DNA of 64,000 nucleotides, taken from assembly GCA_036346225.1 (NCBI GenBank), contig JARFIW010001178.1, positions 3,290,917 to 3,354,916 on the forward strand, written 5' to 3'. Made by a program: the position numbers and the translations under genes. Positions within the stretch are counted from its first letter, which is position 1. Every line of letters begins with the position of its first letter. This document shows, piece after piece, positions 1-11,670 of the stretch. Under the pieces are notes generated by a model. The model saw nothing but the letters and a program-made list of their open reading frames with translations. It did not search any database and was not told where the DNA came from. This stretch comes from Platerodrilus igneus. Taxonomy: Eukaryota > Arthropoda > Insecta > Coleoptera > Lycidae.

Positions 1-130
1 AATACATTTGTGGATTTTCAGCCAGGTTATCAAGAACTGCCGCAAAATTTTTAACTGAAGGACCCACAGGAGTACATGCTAGTTTCTCTACATTATGAAC
101 AGACCCTGTAACCAACAACTTATTCACCAT
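1..130 (-). pseudogene. Exon-like open frame at the left edge, function uncertain
   Basis: On the minus strand the first 130 bases are open without a stop. They read roughly M-V-N-K-L-L-V-T-G-S-V-H-N-V-E-K-L-A, then a stretch with GPSVKNF and VLDNLAENPQMY running off the window. An AG lies directly upstream of the first codon (131-132 on the + strand read as ct), so this could be an internal exon or a fragment of a transposon gene. The tail before the edge faintly recalls the part of piggyBac transposases just before their conserved DNFFTS-type motif, but that motif would lie outside the window. I do not assign a function. Confidence 0.25.
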
Positions 131-758
131 CTGTTAGGTGATTATGTAGATCACCACCATATGATGGGGTAAGTGTACTTCAATTAGTTTCTTTTTTATT
201 TCTAATGTCCATGTATATTATAACAACCACCATAGTGTTAATTTTATCTTGTCAAGATTTAGTAAAAAGGCCCTTTTGTAGTCTGCTTGAATTTTGGTTT
301 GAGTTGCAATTTATAAATATTCTTTTAAAAGATTGAGATATATTTCTCATACAGGTTTAAAAAGGAACAACTCAATTTTATTTAATTTGATATATTTAAG
401 AAATTTCTGATTAGATTTTATTGGGCCATTCACATTACTAATCAGCATTATAATACACCTGATTTTCAAGAAGATGCGAGATGCATCCTTCATTTGGTGT
501 GAATTTATATTCCACCTCTGACATTTACTTGGATGTGATCTTGTAATTGCAAATGTTAATTTGAATTAGTTAATTATATAAATATTTAATATATAAGTAA
601 GCTATACCAGTACGTATCTACCTGCCGTCAATTTTAAATTAACTGTCCATATTGTATAAGCCATTATAATTCAGCTCATTAACTGGCTTGTAATTTTATT
701 TACATCAACTATATTAACAGTGAAATTATCTCGAAACTATAAAATTACTATATGATTG
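131..758. other. Intergenic AT-rich sequence
   Basis: No open frame longer than about 40 codons, no repeat and no transposon end is visible before the Harbinger terminus near 760. Confidence 0.5.
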
Positions 759-885
759 AGGCTCGATTGTATAACATCAGTTTAAACTAGGTTCATAACA
801 AAACTCGGTTCAATTTATGTGGGATTGTTGTACGGTTGCGGATTAACTGCTGAACCACCTTTGATCTCTAGTTAAACCAAGTTCA

Positions 886-2075
886 GTGCTTTCTAACCTC
901 ACTTTTAAACGACATTTGTTTTCTTATACTTGGTTTTGTAAAAAAATGGATATTCCTGAAAATTTAACGCAGGACGACGAGTTTGTAGAGTTATTTGAAA
1001 TGATGCTCAATCCTAGCTTGCCAAAAGTATATAGACTTAGACCTAATAACTTTCAAATATGGATTGATGATCAATTTGTTCAGCACTTTCATTTGTCCAA
1101 GCAAACAGTTAGAATTGTGATAGATACGATCTCTGAAAACATAAGGAATGAAACGGCACTGTATTTTTCTGTCTATTATCTAATATTTTCTTATTATTAT
1201 ATTTGTCTTTCAGAAATCGTGCACTGTTATCAGAAATTATGGTGTTTATAACTGTTTTTTAAATAGTGGTTCATTTTTTACAAATAGTAGGAAATTTGCA
1301 GGATGTTGATAAAAGTACTGTTGGGAGAACAGTGGCAAAAGTTATTGAAAGTATAGCTAAGCGTTTTAAATATTTAATGTTTTCCGAATAATGTAGAGGA
1401 AAAGCAAATAATTCATCATGGTTTTTACACTATAACAAAATTACCAAACTGTGTAGGTACATTAGATTGCACACATATTAAAATATCTCCTGGTGGCGAT
1501 GCTCCAGAAAATTATAGAAACAGAAAAGGCTTTTTTTCATATAAGGTTGAAGCTATTTGCGATGCTAACTTGCAACTGCTTAATATTGTATGTCGTTGGC
1601 CGAGTGCTACACACATTTCAACAATATTTGCAAAATCTAGAATTCCAGCACAATTTGAAAGTGGTGCTTTTGGAGATAGTATTTTAGTGGGGGATAGCGG
1701 GTATGGAATTAAACCTTAATTACACCGCTATTAAATCCAAACTCGCCTGCTGAACAGTTATTTAATGAAGCACAGATTAGAACCAGGCACCCAATTGAAA
1801 GATGTTTTGGAATATGGAAGAGATGCTTTCCAATACTTGCCCTTGGAATACGTCTAATCAAATCCAAGGTAAAAGGTGTTGTTATAGCAACTGCTGCATT
1901 GCAAAATCTTTAAATTATGATGAAGGATCCAGTACCTACTGTGGATGAAGAAACCGAGGTTGCAATTAATTTGGCTAATAATATAAATATACCACCATAT
2001 CCATATGTAAATGAAGATGCTACAAACAACGTAACAAGACTGGCACTAATTAGAGACTATGGAACCTTAGAATAA
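886..2075 (+). pseudogene. Harbinger transposase (HARBI1-like), broken
   Basis: This is the DDE nuclease that cuts and pastes Harbinger elements in the nucleus. Residues after the start at 886 give a helical N-terminal domain (LTQDDEFVELFEMML, then RPNNFQIWIDDQFVQHFHLS). A likely GT-AG intron runs from about 1161 to 1210 (acceptor tgtctttcag), followed by a block containing DKSTVGRTVAKVIESIAKRF. The catalytic motifs are visible: GTLDCTHIKI (first Asp) near 1456, YRNRKGFFSYK near 1515, ILVGDSGYG (second Asp) near 1680-1705, and HPIERCFGIWK (Glu) near 1790. Reading requires several frameshifts and there are internal stops near 1380 and 1718. The C-terminal tail ends at the taa at 2073. A dead copy is the most likely reading. 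Confidence 0.85.
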
Positions 2076-2137
2076 ATTGATAGTATAGAAATAGCTTAAG
2101 ATGTTTATTAGAAATATATACATTCAATGATTTTAAC

Positions 2138-3093
2138 TTATTTAAATTTTTTCAATAAGAGATCTTTTTCTAATTGGAGTATTTGTAGTTTAATTACATG
2201 CAGTTCCTCCTCTCTGGCTTTTCGATCTGCATACTCTTTCTCCAGGAATTGCATTTTCATTTCATGTTCTTTTCGCATAATTTCCATGCATAAAGCACTT
2301 TCCTCTTTCATACAACTTCCCGAGCTTCTTCTGTGTTTGCTTTAGTTTGCACCCACATCTGCATTTTCTTGCTAAGTTCCTTCTTAGTAGTTCCTATGAA
2401 GTACAAATATAAAAAAAGCCTCTTTATTAGATTTTACCTCTATGTGTTTGCATCTGCAGAGCTGTTGTTTTAGTTTCTTTCAACAGAGAAGGAGAGGGTT
2501 TTACCCAATTCGTCCGTTGTTTGCCTTCTACAAACATTATTCAATTATGTATTAAATAAGTAACAGGAGTTTTACCATTATCCACAATTTCTTTGTTTCT
2601 TCAGCAGCTACGTGTGCATAAGTGTGGTCCATCTCTTTGTTTGTAGGTACTAAAAATATATCACTTACTAAAGTTAATGACTTTACTTTTAAATATACTT
2701 ACACATTACATCATCATCATATTCAGACGGTAATCCTTCAATTCGTACTCCTAAAATTTCCTTAACCGTTTCATCAACTGGAGTATAAACAGTTGTTTCG
2801 GGCGGACCACCTCCTGTAGCAAAAAGCAAACATTTTTCATCTGCAAACTTTTTTTTGGTTCGTTTCTTAATATTTTCGTATTTGTTTCTTAAAATACGAG
2901 GAACTCTGTAAACAGCACCACCAGCTGAACTATTAAATTCTTCTGTGATTTTCTCCCACGTTTCTGATTTTATCTTACTTCTGGAAGCGTCTGACTGCTT
3001 ATTCTATATAACACGTTTATACTTGTTTACTAAAGATACTAAAAGCGTTTCTTTATTAGTGAAATTTGCTGCTCGTTTTATGTTGGAGGATCC
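2138..3093 (-). pseudogene. Harbinger-associated SANT/Myb-like DNA-binding protein, spliced
   Basis: In Harbinger transposons this second protein binds the ends and helps bring the transposase into the nucleus. Read from right to left: a trihelix/SANT-type domain (NFTNKETLLVSLVNKYKRV, then WEKITEEFN and RVPRILRNKYENIKKR) spans about 3070-2850. A linker with VDETVKEILGV follows, then three short GT-AG introns (about 2650-2702, 2527-2574 and 2393-2437), and a charged coiled-coil tail (EKEYADRKAREEELH, LQLEKDLLLKKFK) ending at the stop at 2138-2140. One in-frame TAG interrupts the N-terminal domain near 3008, where a Glu codon is expected. Gene order and opposite orientation to the transposase match the family. 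Confidence 0.75.
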
Positions 3094-3443
3094 AGCAATA
3101 TACCACTATTTCTGTGAATAAAACATTCGATTAAAGTACAACTGTGAATAGACAAATTTACCTTTTGCCAATTACAATAATTATACACAATTAGCAGTAT
3201 ATGAATAATTAGACCACAAACAAATAAAATCCGAACTGTTTATATTGAAGTAGGGTTAGCTTCTTAAGTTACAATAAAAATTAGAAACGATATACGTTAC
3301 TTCAAATTGCGCATGACAGAAAGTACATAAACGTCGTTCAACTAAGCTTTAATTGATTAGCAGTTCTACAACAGAACTACACTTGAACGAGGTTCAATAA
3401 TTAAACGGAGTTCTTGTGAAACTAGAAACTGTACAACCGGGCC

Positions 3444-6133
3444 TTAATCCTTTTTTATATGGTGAGCAAGTACTGATCATTACTGTTGTATATTGATTTG
3501 TACATATTAGAGCGGAAATATGATTCACAACTTTTGCCGTTTCATTAACAACATTGTTATTAGCTTTTTGTTGTGATTTAACCATGTACTGCTGTCAAAG
3601 AATCTACTATAAGACCTACAGATTTAGTCTATGCCATGAACCTTCTTCAATCTGTTACAGTATTCCGCGCAAACACGAAATAAGACAGTAAGAGTAAGTA
3701 AAGAAATCATTTATGCCGAATACCTCAACAAAATGGAGACAGAATGGTAGAATTAGGGCTAGCTCAAAAACGTCATAGAGGGGAGTGGGTGAAATAGAAA
3801 GAACACACTGGAAACCTCTGTAAAACTATATTGTTAACATCCGATCTCAAAAGACTATTTACAAAACAATAAAATCCAATAAGTTGCATAATCGTTTGTT
3901 ACATGCTAGTAAACAAAGCGTCATAACATAAGCATATAAAATAGGTAAGCAAAATAAATATAACATATTATAATCTAAATACTTATTTAATGTTTCACCT
4001 TAAATACATACAAAAGAAAATAATACATAAATTATACAGTACTTCAGGAAAAGAAATATACATAGGTTATATATACATGCTGCATTGTGAAGTGTGAAGC
4101 AACTCTTCAAGAAATAGTATAACCTTAAAATTAGACACCCTAACTTAAATTAATCAAATATTAACTACTTTTAAATTGATGCGTAAGTTCTTTCCGTTAA
4201 TGTTTATACAAAAAGACAAAAGAAACATTAAAACGGACTCTAACACAAACTTTGAATAATTAATTTTTTAATTTGAAGAATGATTATTACATTGTCGCTC
4301 GTGCATTTTGAATGTATTTGGTAACGTGGTGTTGGTAATTTATTGGATATTCATTAGTAACAACAAATAAAATGTCTATCCTCCACAGCAGCATCAAAAC
4401 AAAATTACAAAAACCCGAAAGTGTATCTTGAGCAATCGGCTTTGTGCTGGTCTCATCTTAAGGCTGGAAAAATGCGGCTGCATTTCTCTATGGGCTGGCT
4501 GCCGGAACCACTAACTCAACTCATACTATCACAGAAAGCATTTTTAGTAGCGCGACTTTACAACATGTATCTTCGGTAAGATGTTGTATTCAATCCTGTC
4601 TTTCAAAGCACGGTCTCTATTTTATAAGGCAAGAATCATGTATGGGGGTAGGTATTTTGGCTTTCAAAGATATCGTCGAAGAATTAAGTCTGCAGAATTC
4701 CCAGACAACAGCTGCCGAAATACAAACTGTAACAGCTTGCCAACAAGCAGATAACGCTATTATCAAAGGATTTTTAGACAAAGGAGAACAATTTTGTTAC
4801 TTTGTAACATCTTAACAGCTGCAGAATACCAGATAACAAGTCCATTGTAAGCAGATGTAGGCAGGTGGTAAGTGGTCTTATCTTTTAGAAGAAAGCTGTG
4901 CATTTACATGCAGCTTTTAATTAAAATGTAATCACTGCAGGTGCTAGGAAATATTGCAACTACTTTGTAACAATGTTTCCTAAGCAGCTATTTGATTTTA
5001 TAAGGCAAACTTTTGTATAGAGTAATTACTTGAGAAATGTTATAAAATAACACTAATTCAAATGGCTAGTTGAGGAATTTTATGGCGTTTTAAATATAAA
5101 TGCAGAAAAAATTGTTTGCAGGGTTTTAAACGTAACAAATCATTCTAATTTATTTTATAACTATATATTAATAAAATTCTTTACACAAGAATAACAGAAG
5201 CTTTCTTTTTTTTTAATAATAACACAACTCCCTAACTGCAAATATATTTCAACGCTCATGTTTAATGGTTAACAGCAAAAATATTACAGAAAATGCTTTC
5301 TGTTTTATGTGATTATTGTGTTAGATTTTTTTAACATGTTTGAATTTGGTGGGCATCGGTGTTAAAAAAAATGTACAATGGCAGTGTGGCGTGAGTTGCT
5401 TACATACATCGGACATACAGATACGAGCTACCGCCATGGTAGTAACTCTCTGTCGATAAGTTACTAACAGGCACTAATTTATTCATTAAAAAATCTAACA
5501 CCAGATGTGGGGTATATGTGTTGTGAAAATTGATTGCAATTTAATTATTTCTGCCCTGTGTTGAAGGCTCATGAGATAGATGGATAGTGATCATTTAAGT
5601 CGGTTGTTAGGGGCAATTGCTGCCATCTTAGAAAATCTGTAGCTTCATATGAATGTCAATAAACCGACAACCACTTTTCTGTCGCTCAGATTCAAAACTA
5701 TCCACAAACACTAACTTCTTTAGCCTTACCGACCTTTGATTCAGATGTCATGGTTATCTAAGATAAAAGGGCATAAAAATGAGTTTGGTTGGCCTGACAG
5801 AGACTATAAGTAGAATTGGTGCTTTTTTATTAAAATCTGCTAAAAACTAGTTTGGTGCTAATAAAACTTAGGAATGTTTTAAGACTAATTTTTTTCCTAG
5901 ACAGCGAAATCTGGGAAAATTGTTAGATGAGGTGGTAAATTATATACTCAATACGTCGAATCAAGCCTCTGACGTCGTAAGCAGTAATTAAATCAGTCAT
6001 ATTCTTAATGCTAATGTGTGTAAAAAGATACTACTGTGTGACATTACATATTAGAGCATTCGAGTTGTTACTATTGGTATTACAATGCACTATTGCTAAG
6101 CCTATTTTGTTCTATTTGAATCTAACACATGCA
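3444..6133. other. Unannotated AT-rich interval
   Basis: I see no recognisable coding frame, transposon end or RNA gene over these 2.7 kb. The open frame at 3394-3585 on the minus strand overlaps the Harbinger terminus and resembles no family. Slightly less AT-rich stretches near 4430-4860 and 5340-5470 contain only short frames. Confidence 0.4.
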
Positions 6134-6339
6134 CAGTGTCCCCGGATTGAGTTCACAATGGTATGATGGACCAAAAGTTTTCGAATTGAATTTTCATATT
6201 TTGGGATTCTGTTTGCTTGGTCTGAAACTTATTTTTAGTTTACTTTCGATTTGTTAAAATCAAGTAGGCCTTTACAGTTGAGCAAAAATCTGTTATTTGT
6301 CAATTTCGTTTCAGGTAAAGTACCTTTTGTAATAAGTCG

Positions 6340-7214
6340 ATGTTATCATGAAGATCATATGAATAAACTTTTTGTTTCAAATAACCGCGTAAGTAAAAAT
6401 CCACCCGGGTCAAATCTGGCGATCTTGCTGGCCAATGTATTGGACCATGTCGTCCAATCCACCTTTCAGGAAAGTGCTGATTCAAAAAGTTGGTAATCAA
6501 ATGAGTTGAATGAGCTGGACATCCGTCTTGTTGAAAATAAATATCTTCTAAATTCACTTTTCCATGGCAGGTAAAAAAAAGTTTTCGAGCACATCCAAAT
6601 AGGAATGTTGGTTTAAATTAGTGTCAAAAAAATATGGACAAATATTTTTATTGTGCTTTATTACACTCCATACATTTACTTTCTTGTGCCGTTGACTGTT
6701 AGTTACTATACGAATATGTGGATTCCCATAAGACCAATATCTACAATTTTGTGAAGACACGATGTCATTCGTTGTAAAAGTTGACTCATCCGAAAAAAAA
6801 TATTTTTTTATAAAAATCTGTCGTTCAAAATCTTTTCTCAATTCCATAAACGAAACAGCAATCAGTGGCCATCGTCTCCAGCTTCTAATTTATGAATGAA
6901 ACTGGGTTTAAATGGTATAATTTTATTTTCTTTAAGAATTCTTTGTATGTGCGATTTACTTATTGATAATTCAGTAGACCACTCTCTCAATGATAATTGA
7001 TTATCGGTGTTCATGAATTCTATCACCAAGACTGTAGCAGTATCTTCATGATCATGAACTAGCTGTTTGTGTAAACTTTTTCACAAGTTTTTTTTACTCC
7101 ATTGACAGAAATTGCCAAATCGCTCGTGAAACTTATAAATAAGAAGATCATAAGATGCTTCAAGTCTATAACATTGTATTAGATGAATGTGCTGTTCGAG
7201 AGTCAACATTTTTA
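6340..7214 (-). pseudogene. Tc1/mariner-superfamily transposase, truncated and broken
   Basis: A DDE-type transposase. The likely start is the ATG at about 7214 (MLTLEQHIHLIQCYRLEASY), an HTH region of the type found in insect mariner-like proteins. The second helix-turn-helix (LREWSTELSISKSHIQRIL) is near 6985-6930. The first catalytic Asp is in FFSDESTFTTN near 6785. The second is in YFQQDGCPAH near 6535, and the third in HWPARSPDLTRVD about 36 residues later. Stops occur near 7088 and 6868 and between 6557 and 6554. The frame enters the left inverted end after DLHDNIDLLQK instead of continuing into the normal C-terminus. Confidence 0.75.
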
Positions 7215-7379
7215 ATACAAAAACTACAGAAAAACTGAAAACAAAACAAAAAAAACTAAAGAATAAGTAATTTGCAAATTACTGAGAAAATTAATCAATT
7301 TAGAACAAATACTTCAAAGTTTTGAAGTTTATTTAAGATACTGACATAAATTGTTTGCTTTACTAGGATACGATTGCTT

Positions 7380-7501
7380 GATCTTCATGATAACATCAAC
7401 TTATTAAAACAAAAAATTAGTGATGCTGTAGATAAAATTAACCCAATGACCATAACGAAAGTATAGAAAAATGTGCAGATCTTGGAGGAAGATAAATAGA
7501 G
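7380..7501 (+). pseudogene. Inverted C-terminal fragment of the same transposase
   Basis: Read on the plus strand, this stretch begins DLHDNINLLKQKISDAVDKI and continues NPMTITKV, a stop where Trp is expected, then KNVQILEEDK and a stop. The first eleven residues match the place where the minus-strand transposase (DLHDNIDLLQK) is cut off at the left end. It therefore supplies the missing C-terminus in the wrong orientation, followed by about 190 bases of apparent 3' UTR and the right inverted end. Confidence 0.65.
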
Positions 7502-8404
7502 TAATTGTAATTAGTAATCACCCTGTTTTCTCATCTAAGATTTATAATATAATCGTAAATAATGAAAAATATTTTTCTTCTATTTTCTACTTCTATTATC
7601 AAAGTAGGCCGATCATTCTTAAAAATTGCATAATGTCATAACCTTTCATTCTGAACAACTTTTCTTAGTGGCACTTTGGCATACTATGAACAGAAAAGAT
7701 ACTTTACGTGAAACGAAATTGACAAATAATGGGTTTTTGCTCAACTGTAAAGGCCTACTTGATTGTAACAAATCGAAAGTAAACTAGAAATAAGTTTCAG
7801 ACCAAGCAAGACAAAATCCCAAAATATGAAAATTCAATTAGAACATTTTTGGTCCATCATACCCATTGTGAACTCAATCCGGGGACATACTGTATATATA
7901 AATACTGAACATATTTTAACATTTGGCAATGTAGCCAACAGCTAACCATATGACATCATAGCCCTGATTTGACGGATCAAGTGTAGTAGTTTTAATGACT
8001 GTAGTTGTGCAGACAATACACGCTCAAAATTGGAAAAATTAGAATGTTTACATGCTAACTGGTATGAATCAAATTTGAGTGAGTTAATCGTGTATGCAAT
8101 CCAACTGCGGCACGTATTACTGATTGATACATAGATAGATTTTTATTTGTACCCATCCAACTATTTTTAATTGTAATATTTTCACAGTAACAGAACTGAT
8201 TTCACTTCCAGCAAAATATGTAAAAGATATGATTAGTGAGTCATTACTTAACAAAAACATTCATTCAGATCCCTTATCACGAAAGAGAGATTTTTCAGCA
8301 ATGTTGTCTTCCGTATCAGATGTTGCTTTAGTCGCCACATGAAAAGTCAGCTTTTGCACGATTGTTCTGTGAGTAACCATAAAATTCCACATATGCATGA
8401 AAAG

Positions 8405-8778
8405 CAAAGAGTTGATATCTATTGTAGGTATTGTAAAAAAAAAATAAGGTCATATCAATGAAAATTGTTTTCTTCAACAAAGTAAACTAAGTTTAAGGAG
8501 TGATAAACCAGAAATAGAGTACTGTTCGCTTAATAAGTAAAATAAAAAGAAGAACATGTGCTGGTTAATTGTCCCCCTGCTCCAGACAAAAGTTTAAAAA
8601 CGTTACCTATTCTAATAGTTTATTATAAAACGAATTGTTTAATTGATACTGGCTACCTATGTTCTTCAATAAGTGAGACTGTAGTAGATAAACTCCAAAG
8701 ATACCTCACATTATCGCCTTACAGAACTTTAATAGTGCTGTGTGTTATGCACAATGTGTGACGAATGCTGTGATAAAA
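8405..8778 (+). pseudogene. Gag zinc knuckle and N-terminal half of aspartic protease (old gypsy element)
   Basis: A CCHC-type knuckle is visible near 8420-8480: YCRYCKKK, then, after a one-base slip in a run of adenines, GHINENC. Further on at 8630-8690 the sequence CLIDTGYLCSSISETVV resembles retroviral-type protease active sites (LIDTGSS...S.IS), with Tyr in place of the usual Ser after DTG. The protease domain stops at the hAT insertion point and resumes at 12889. Several stops and frameshifts show that it is dead. Confidence 0.6.
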
Positions 8779-8786
8779 TTCCTAGA
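8779..8786. repeat. Left target site duplication of the hAT element (ttcctaga)
   Basis: The same eight bases directly follow the right end of the element at 12881-12888. Eight bases is the duplication length made by hAT transposases. Confidence 0.9.
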
Positions 8787-9154
8787 CAGCAACGGCCCTA
8801 AACATGCAGCCGCCTGCGTGTTTATAACAATTTGCTGCCCTAGTTAAGTAATTTTTTTTATCAAAGCGGAGGGAAAGGGTAAAGGGGATCGGTTAGTGTG
8901 AAACGTCACTGCCAAAGTTTGTTTTTATTAATAATTTATTGTCATGAAAAACACACAAAAACAACAATTATGGGAAATGAGAATTTAGAAAATGAATCAT
9001 AATAAAATGTGTATATGTGACATAAAAATGGAACACAAATCACCTACATACTACCTAAAACACCTGTACTTAACTAGATAATATATAACAAAGCCACAAG
9101 TATTAAATAAACAAATACAAACTATTATCGTCTATGCAGTCGAAGTTCTGCATT

Positions 9155-11670
9155 TTACCCTGCCAGTTTCAAGATAAGGGGATCCAACTCTAGAGATTCA
9201 CCTATTTCGTTTTCTACTGCTATTGTTGCAATACCGGACAACCTTTCCTGGTTCATCGTCGATCTCATATAGTTTTTTATTATTTTTAGGTTTGAAAAAG
9301 AGCGCTCTGCTGAAGCAACTGTCACTGGCATGGTTAAAATAATTTTTAAAACAGTGGTGGTGTTATGATAAATAGAAGAGAGACCATTCTTATAAATATA
9401 CTCTACAAGTTTGAAAGGTAAAACTTTCTTTTTATACATAACTTTCAAGGAAATTAATTCCTCCCTAAGTTCTATGCCATCTATATCAGAAGAATTCTGA
9501 GCCTGATCTGTTAATTTCAAATATAAATCATCACAATGTTTTTTTATTGTTTCATCATCGAAATTAGTGAATTCATAAATCGCCAAAAATATGCCTTTAT
9601 GGTGATTTATTAATTCAAACCTTTCGTCTAAGGAAGCTATAGTTTGGTCTAAAAGAACGTAAAAGAAATTTGTTCTGAAATTTACGGTTGCATCAGTAAT
9701 AGGCTCATCTGTTTCATCTGTTTCGTTATCAAATTGCCGTTTCATCTGTTTCATCTGTTTCGTTATCAAATTGCCGTTTTATACGCCGAGTCCTTGCCTG
9801 AACGTTTGTGAATGTGCATTCATCCGAACTGAAATCTACCTTATTGGCGAGCTCGTTAGCTAATTCTATGTAGTTGTAGAATGATTCCTCAGTTCTTTTA
9901 GATTTAATAAATGTTAAAAGTCTCTCTAATGAATCAGTACAAGTTTTTAAATTCATGTCTTTTGATTGTAACATCTTGCTTACCTTGTTAATTTCTATCA
10001 GAATGTCATACCATATTATGACCGAGGAAACAAATTTAAATGTTTTAATTTTTGTAGCCAAAGAGTTTGCTAAAGTTTTTTTTGTATTTATATCATTTTC
10101 ACTATCAATTATATATAAAAGACTATCATAAATTTTGCCTAATTGATATCTCAATGGTCTCACTGCATTTACCCTACTTTCCCATCTGGTCGTACTAACA
10201 GATTTTAAAGTTAGATTGGAGATATGATCTTTTAGAATTGTCCAACGGTACGTGGAAGCTGAAAAGAAAACATAATTCTTGCACTAAATTGAAAAACTCT
10301 GCCACTTCTAGAGTCACCTTTGCAGCATCATTAACAACAAGATTTAACGTATGCGCTGCGCATGGTACAAAAAATGCCCTAGGGTTTATTTGTAAAATTC
10401 TACGTTGTAACCCAATGTGTTTTCCATGCATGTTAGATCCGTTGGCGTACTCCTGTCCTCTCATGTTCAATATATTAACACCGATATCATGTAAAGTTTT
10501 TACAACAAAATCAAATAGCCCCTCTCCAGTAGCATCCACTGTAGGATGAAATCCCAAAAATGTTCTTTCACCCGCACCACATTATCGATTATAGATACAA
10601 AACATATAATAACGGATATTTGTTCAACATGACTGCAGTCAGGCGTACAATCTAAAATGATAGAAAAATACTTTGCCTGATTTAACATTTTGAGAATACG
10701 ATTTTTATTTCATCGGCCAACAACTGAATAACTTGATTCTGAAACTTATTCCCCAGATATTGGGACATTCGTTTATTGATAGTTTTAAAAGTTTGTATTT
10801 TTTTTAAATGTTCCGCTATAACTGGATCTGTTTTTGCCAACATTTCAACCCCCTTTAAAAAATTTCCGTTGTCGCGTTCATATAATTTGTGGGTCTTACC
10901 TCTTAGTGCAAAACACTGTTGGGCCAAGTATTGAATAAGATGTACAATTCGTTTGATCGCGTTGAACCAATACATTTTGCGCATATTTAAAAGTCTCTGT
11001 TCATCCTTATCGATGGTTTTAAAAGCATTGAGTCTTTTTTCGAGATCAACCCACTTTCCCAAATTTTCTATATGTAAAATACTTGTTTCATGTTTTTTTA
11101 GATTCTGTGCTAAGTGATTCCAATCACAAAAACCTTCCTTGATAAGCTTGAAAGAAGCGTTGGAAAATATTTTACAACAAAAACAATGCACAACATTTTT
11201 TGATTTTGAGTAAATAAGCCATTTGCGTTTAATAGATTCCCCATTTGCTAGTTTTCTAAAATAATAACTTTTGGAAAATCTACCATAGTTGTTTTCAGGA
11301 AAATGCATATCTTCTATCTGATGTGGTCCATTTTATTCGATAAAAGCTCCGGCCAAAAAGTTGCGTCATTAAAATTAATATCTTCAGTTTCCTTTTCTGT
11401 AATCACATCCGCTTCGTCTAATTCTTGTCCATTTTCTTCATCTGCCGTTTCAGGAAGGAGTACTTCTGTTTGCGCCTCTATTGCCAACTTTACTTGGGAA
11501 AATGAACTAGCTACTGAATCAACTTTTTGCAATTCATCCTCATTCTTTTTTAAATATTTTTCCATAGAGCCAGCTAACTTCTTTTTGTCTTCATCTTTTT
11601 CGGCTATACGTTTCCGATACTGAGCCCCAGATAGTCTTTTTGTTTTTCTATCTCTATCTTTTTCTGACAT
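9155..11670 (-). pseudogene. hAT transposase with TTF zinc finger and DUF4371-like core (ZMYM-like), broken
   Basis: Reading leftward from the ATG near 11670: a charged N-terminus (KKLAGSMEKYLKKNEDELQK), then a TTF-type finger around 11290-11060 (SYYFRKLANGESIKRKW, VVHCFCCKIF). A DUF4371-like core follows with SIILDCTPDCSH (first Asp) near 10655 and RGQEYANGSNMHGKH near 10450, then FVPCAAHTLNLVVNDAAK near 10350. The hAT dimerisation tail (VASAERSFSNLKIIKNYMRS, then AVENE) is at 9330-9190. Families of this type usually have Asp in RGQGYDNG; here it is Ala, which would remove a catalytic residue. A 37-bp tandem duplication shifts the frame near 9742, and other frameshifts are present. A related domesticated gene is unlikely given the damage. 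Confidence 0.85.
9705..9778 (-). repeat. 37-bp tandem duplication inside the hAT gene
   Basis: Two identical 37-bp copies, 9705-9741 and 9742-9778, each beginning tcatctgtttcatctg. Because 37 is not a multiple of three, the duplication shifts the transposase frame and repeats the peptide RQFDNETDETDE in both frames. Confidence 0.9.

Larger units (their letters stand above)
760..3443 (+). mobile_element. Harbinger (PIF/Harbinger) DNA transposon, decayed
   Basis: The element carries the two convergent genes typical of animal Harbingers: a transposase on + (886-2075) and a SANT/Myb-like DNA-binding protein on - (2138-about 3093). The ends look like inverted repeats: the left end reads ggctcgattgtataac and the complement of the right end reads aggcccggttgtacag, with the usual Harbinger core around ttgta. 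A 3-base target duplication is plausible but imperfect (tga on the left, taa on the right, where Harbingers prefer TWA). Both genes contain stops, so this copy is probably inactive. The exact end positions are good to a few bases. Confidence 0.8.
6134..7892. mobile_element. Tc1/mariner-superfamily element with long rearranged inverted ends
   Basis: The two ends are inverted repeats of about 195 bp (6134-6328 and 7694-7892), both starting with cagt, a few bases, then gtccccggattgag. TA follows the right end (7893-7894). The left flank has ca, so the target TA duplication is one mutation away. Inside, a transposase frame runs leftward (6340-7214), but a second copy of its C-terminal part lies at the right on the opposite strand (7380-7501). 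Both termini therefore seem to derive from the same, 3' end of the ancestral element, so the copy looks like a fold-back derivative. Confidence 0.8.

Noticed and set aside
10238..10549. 103-codon plus-strand frame inside the hAT element
   Set aside because: It is the antisense of the recognised transposase core.
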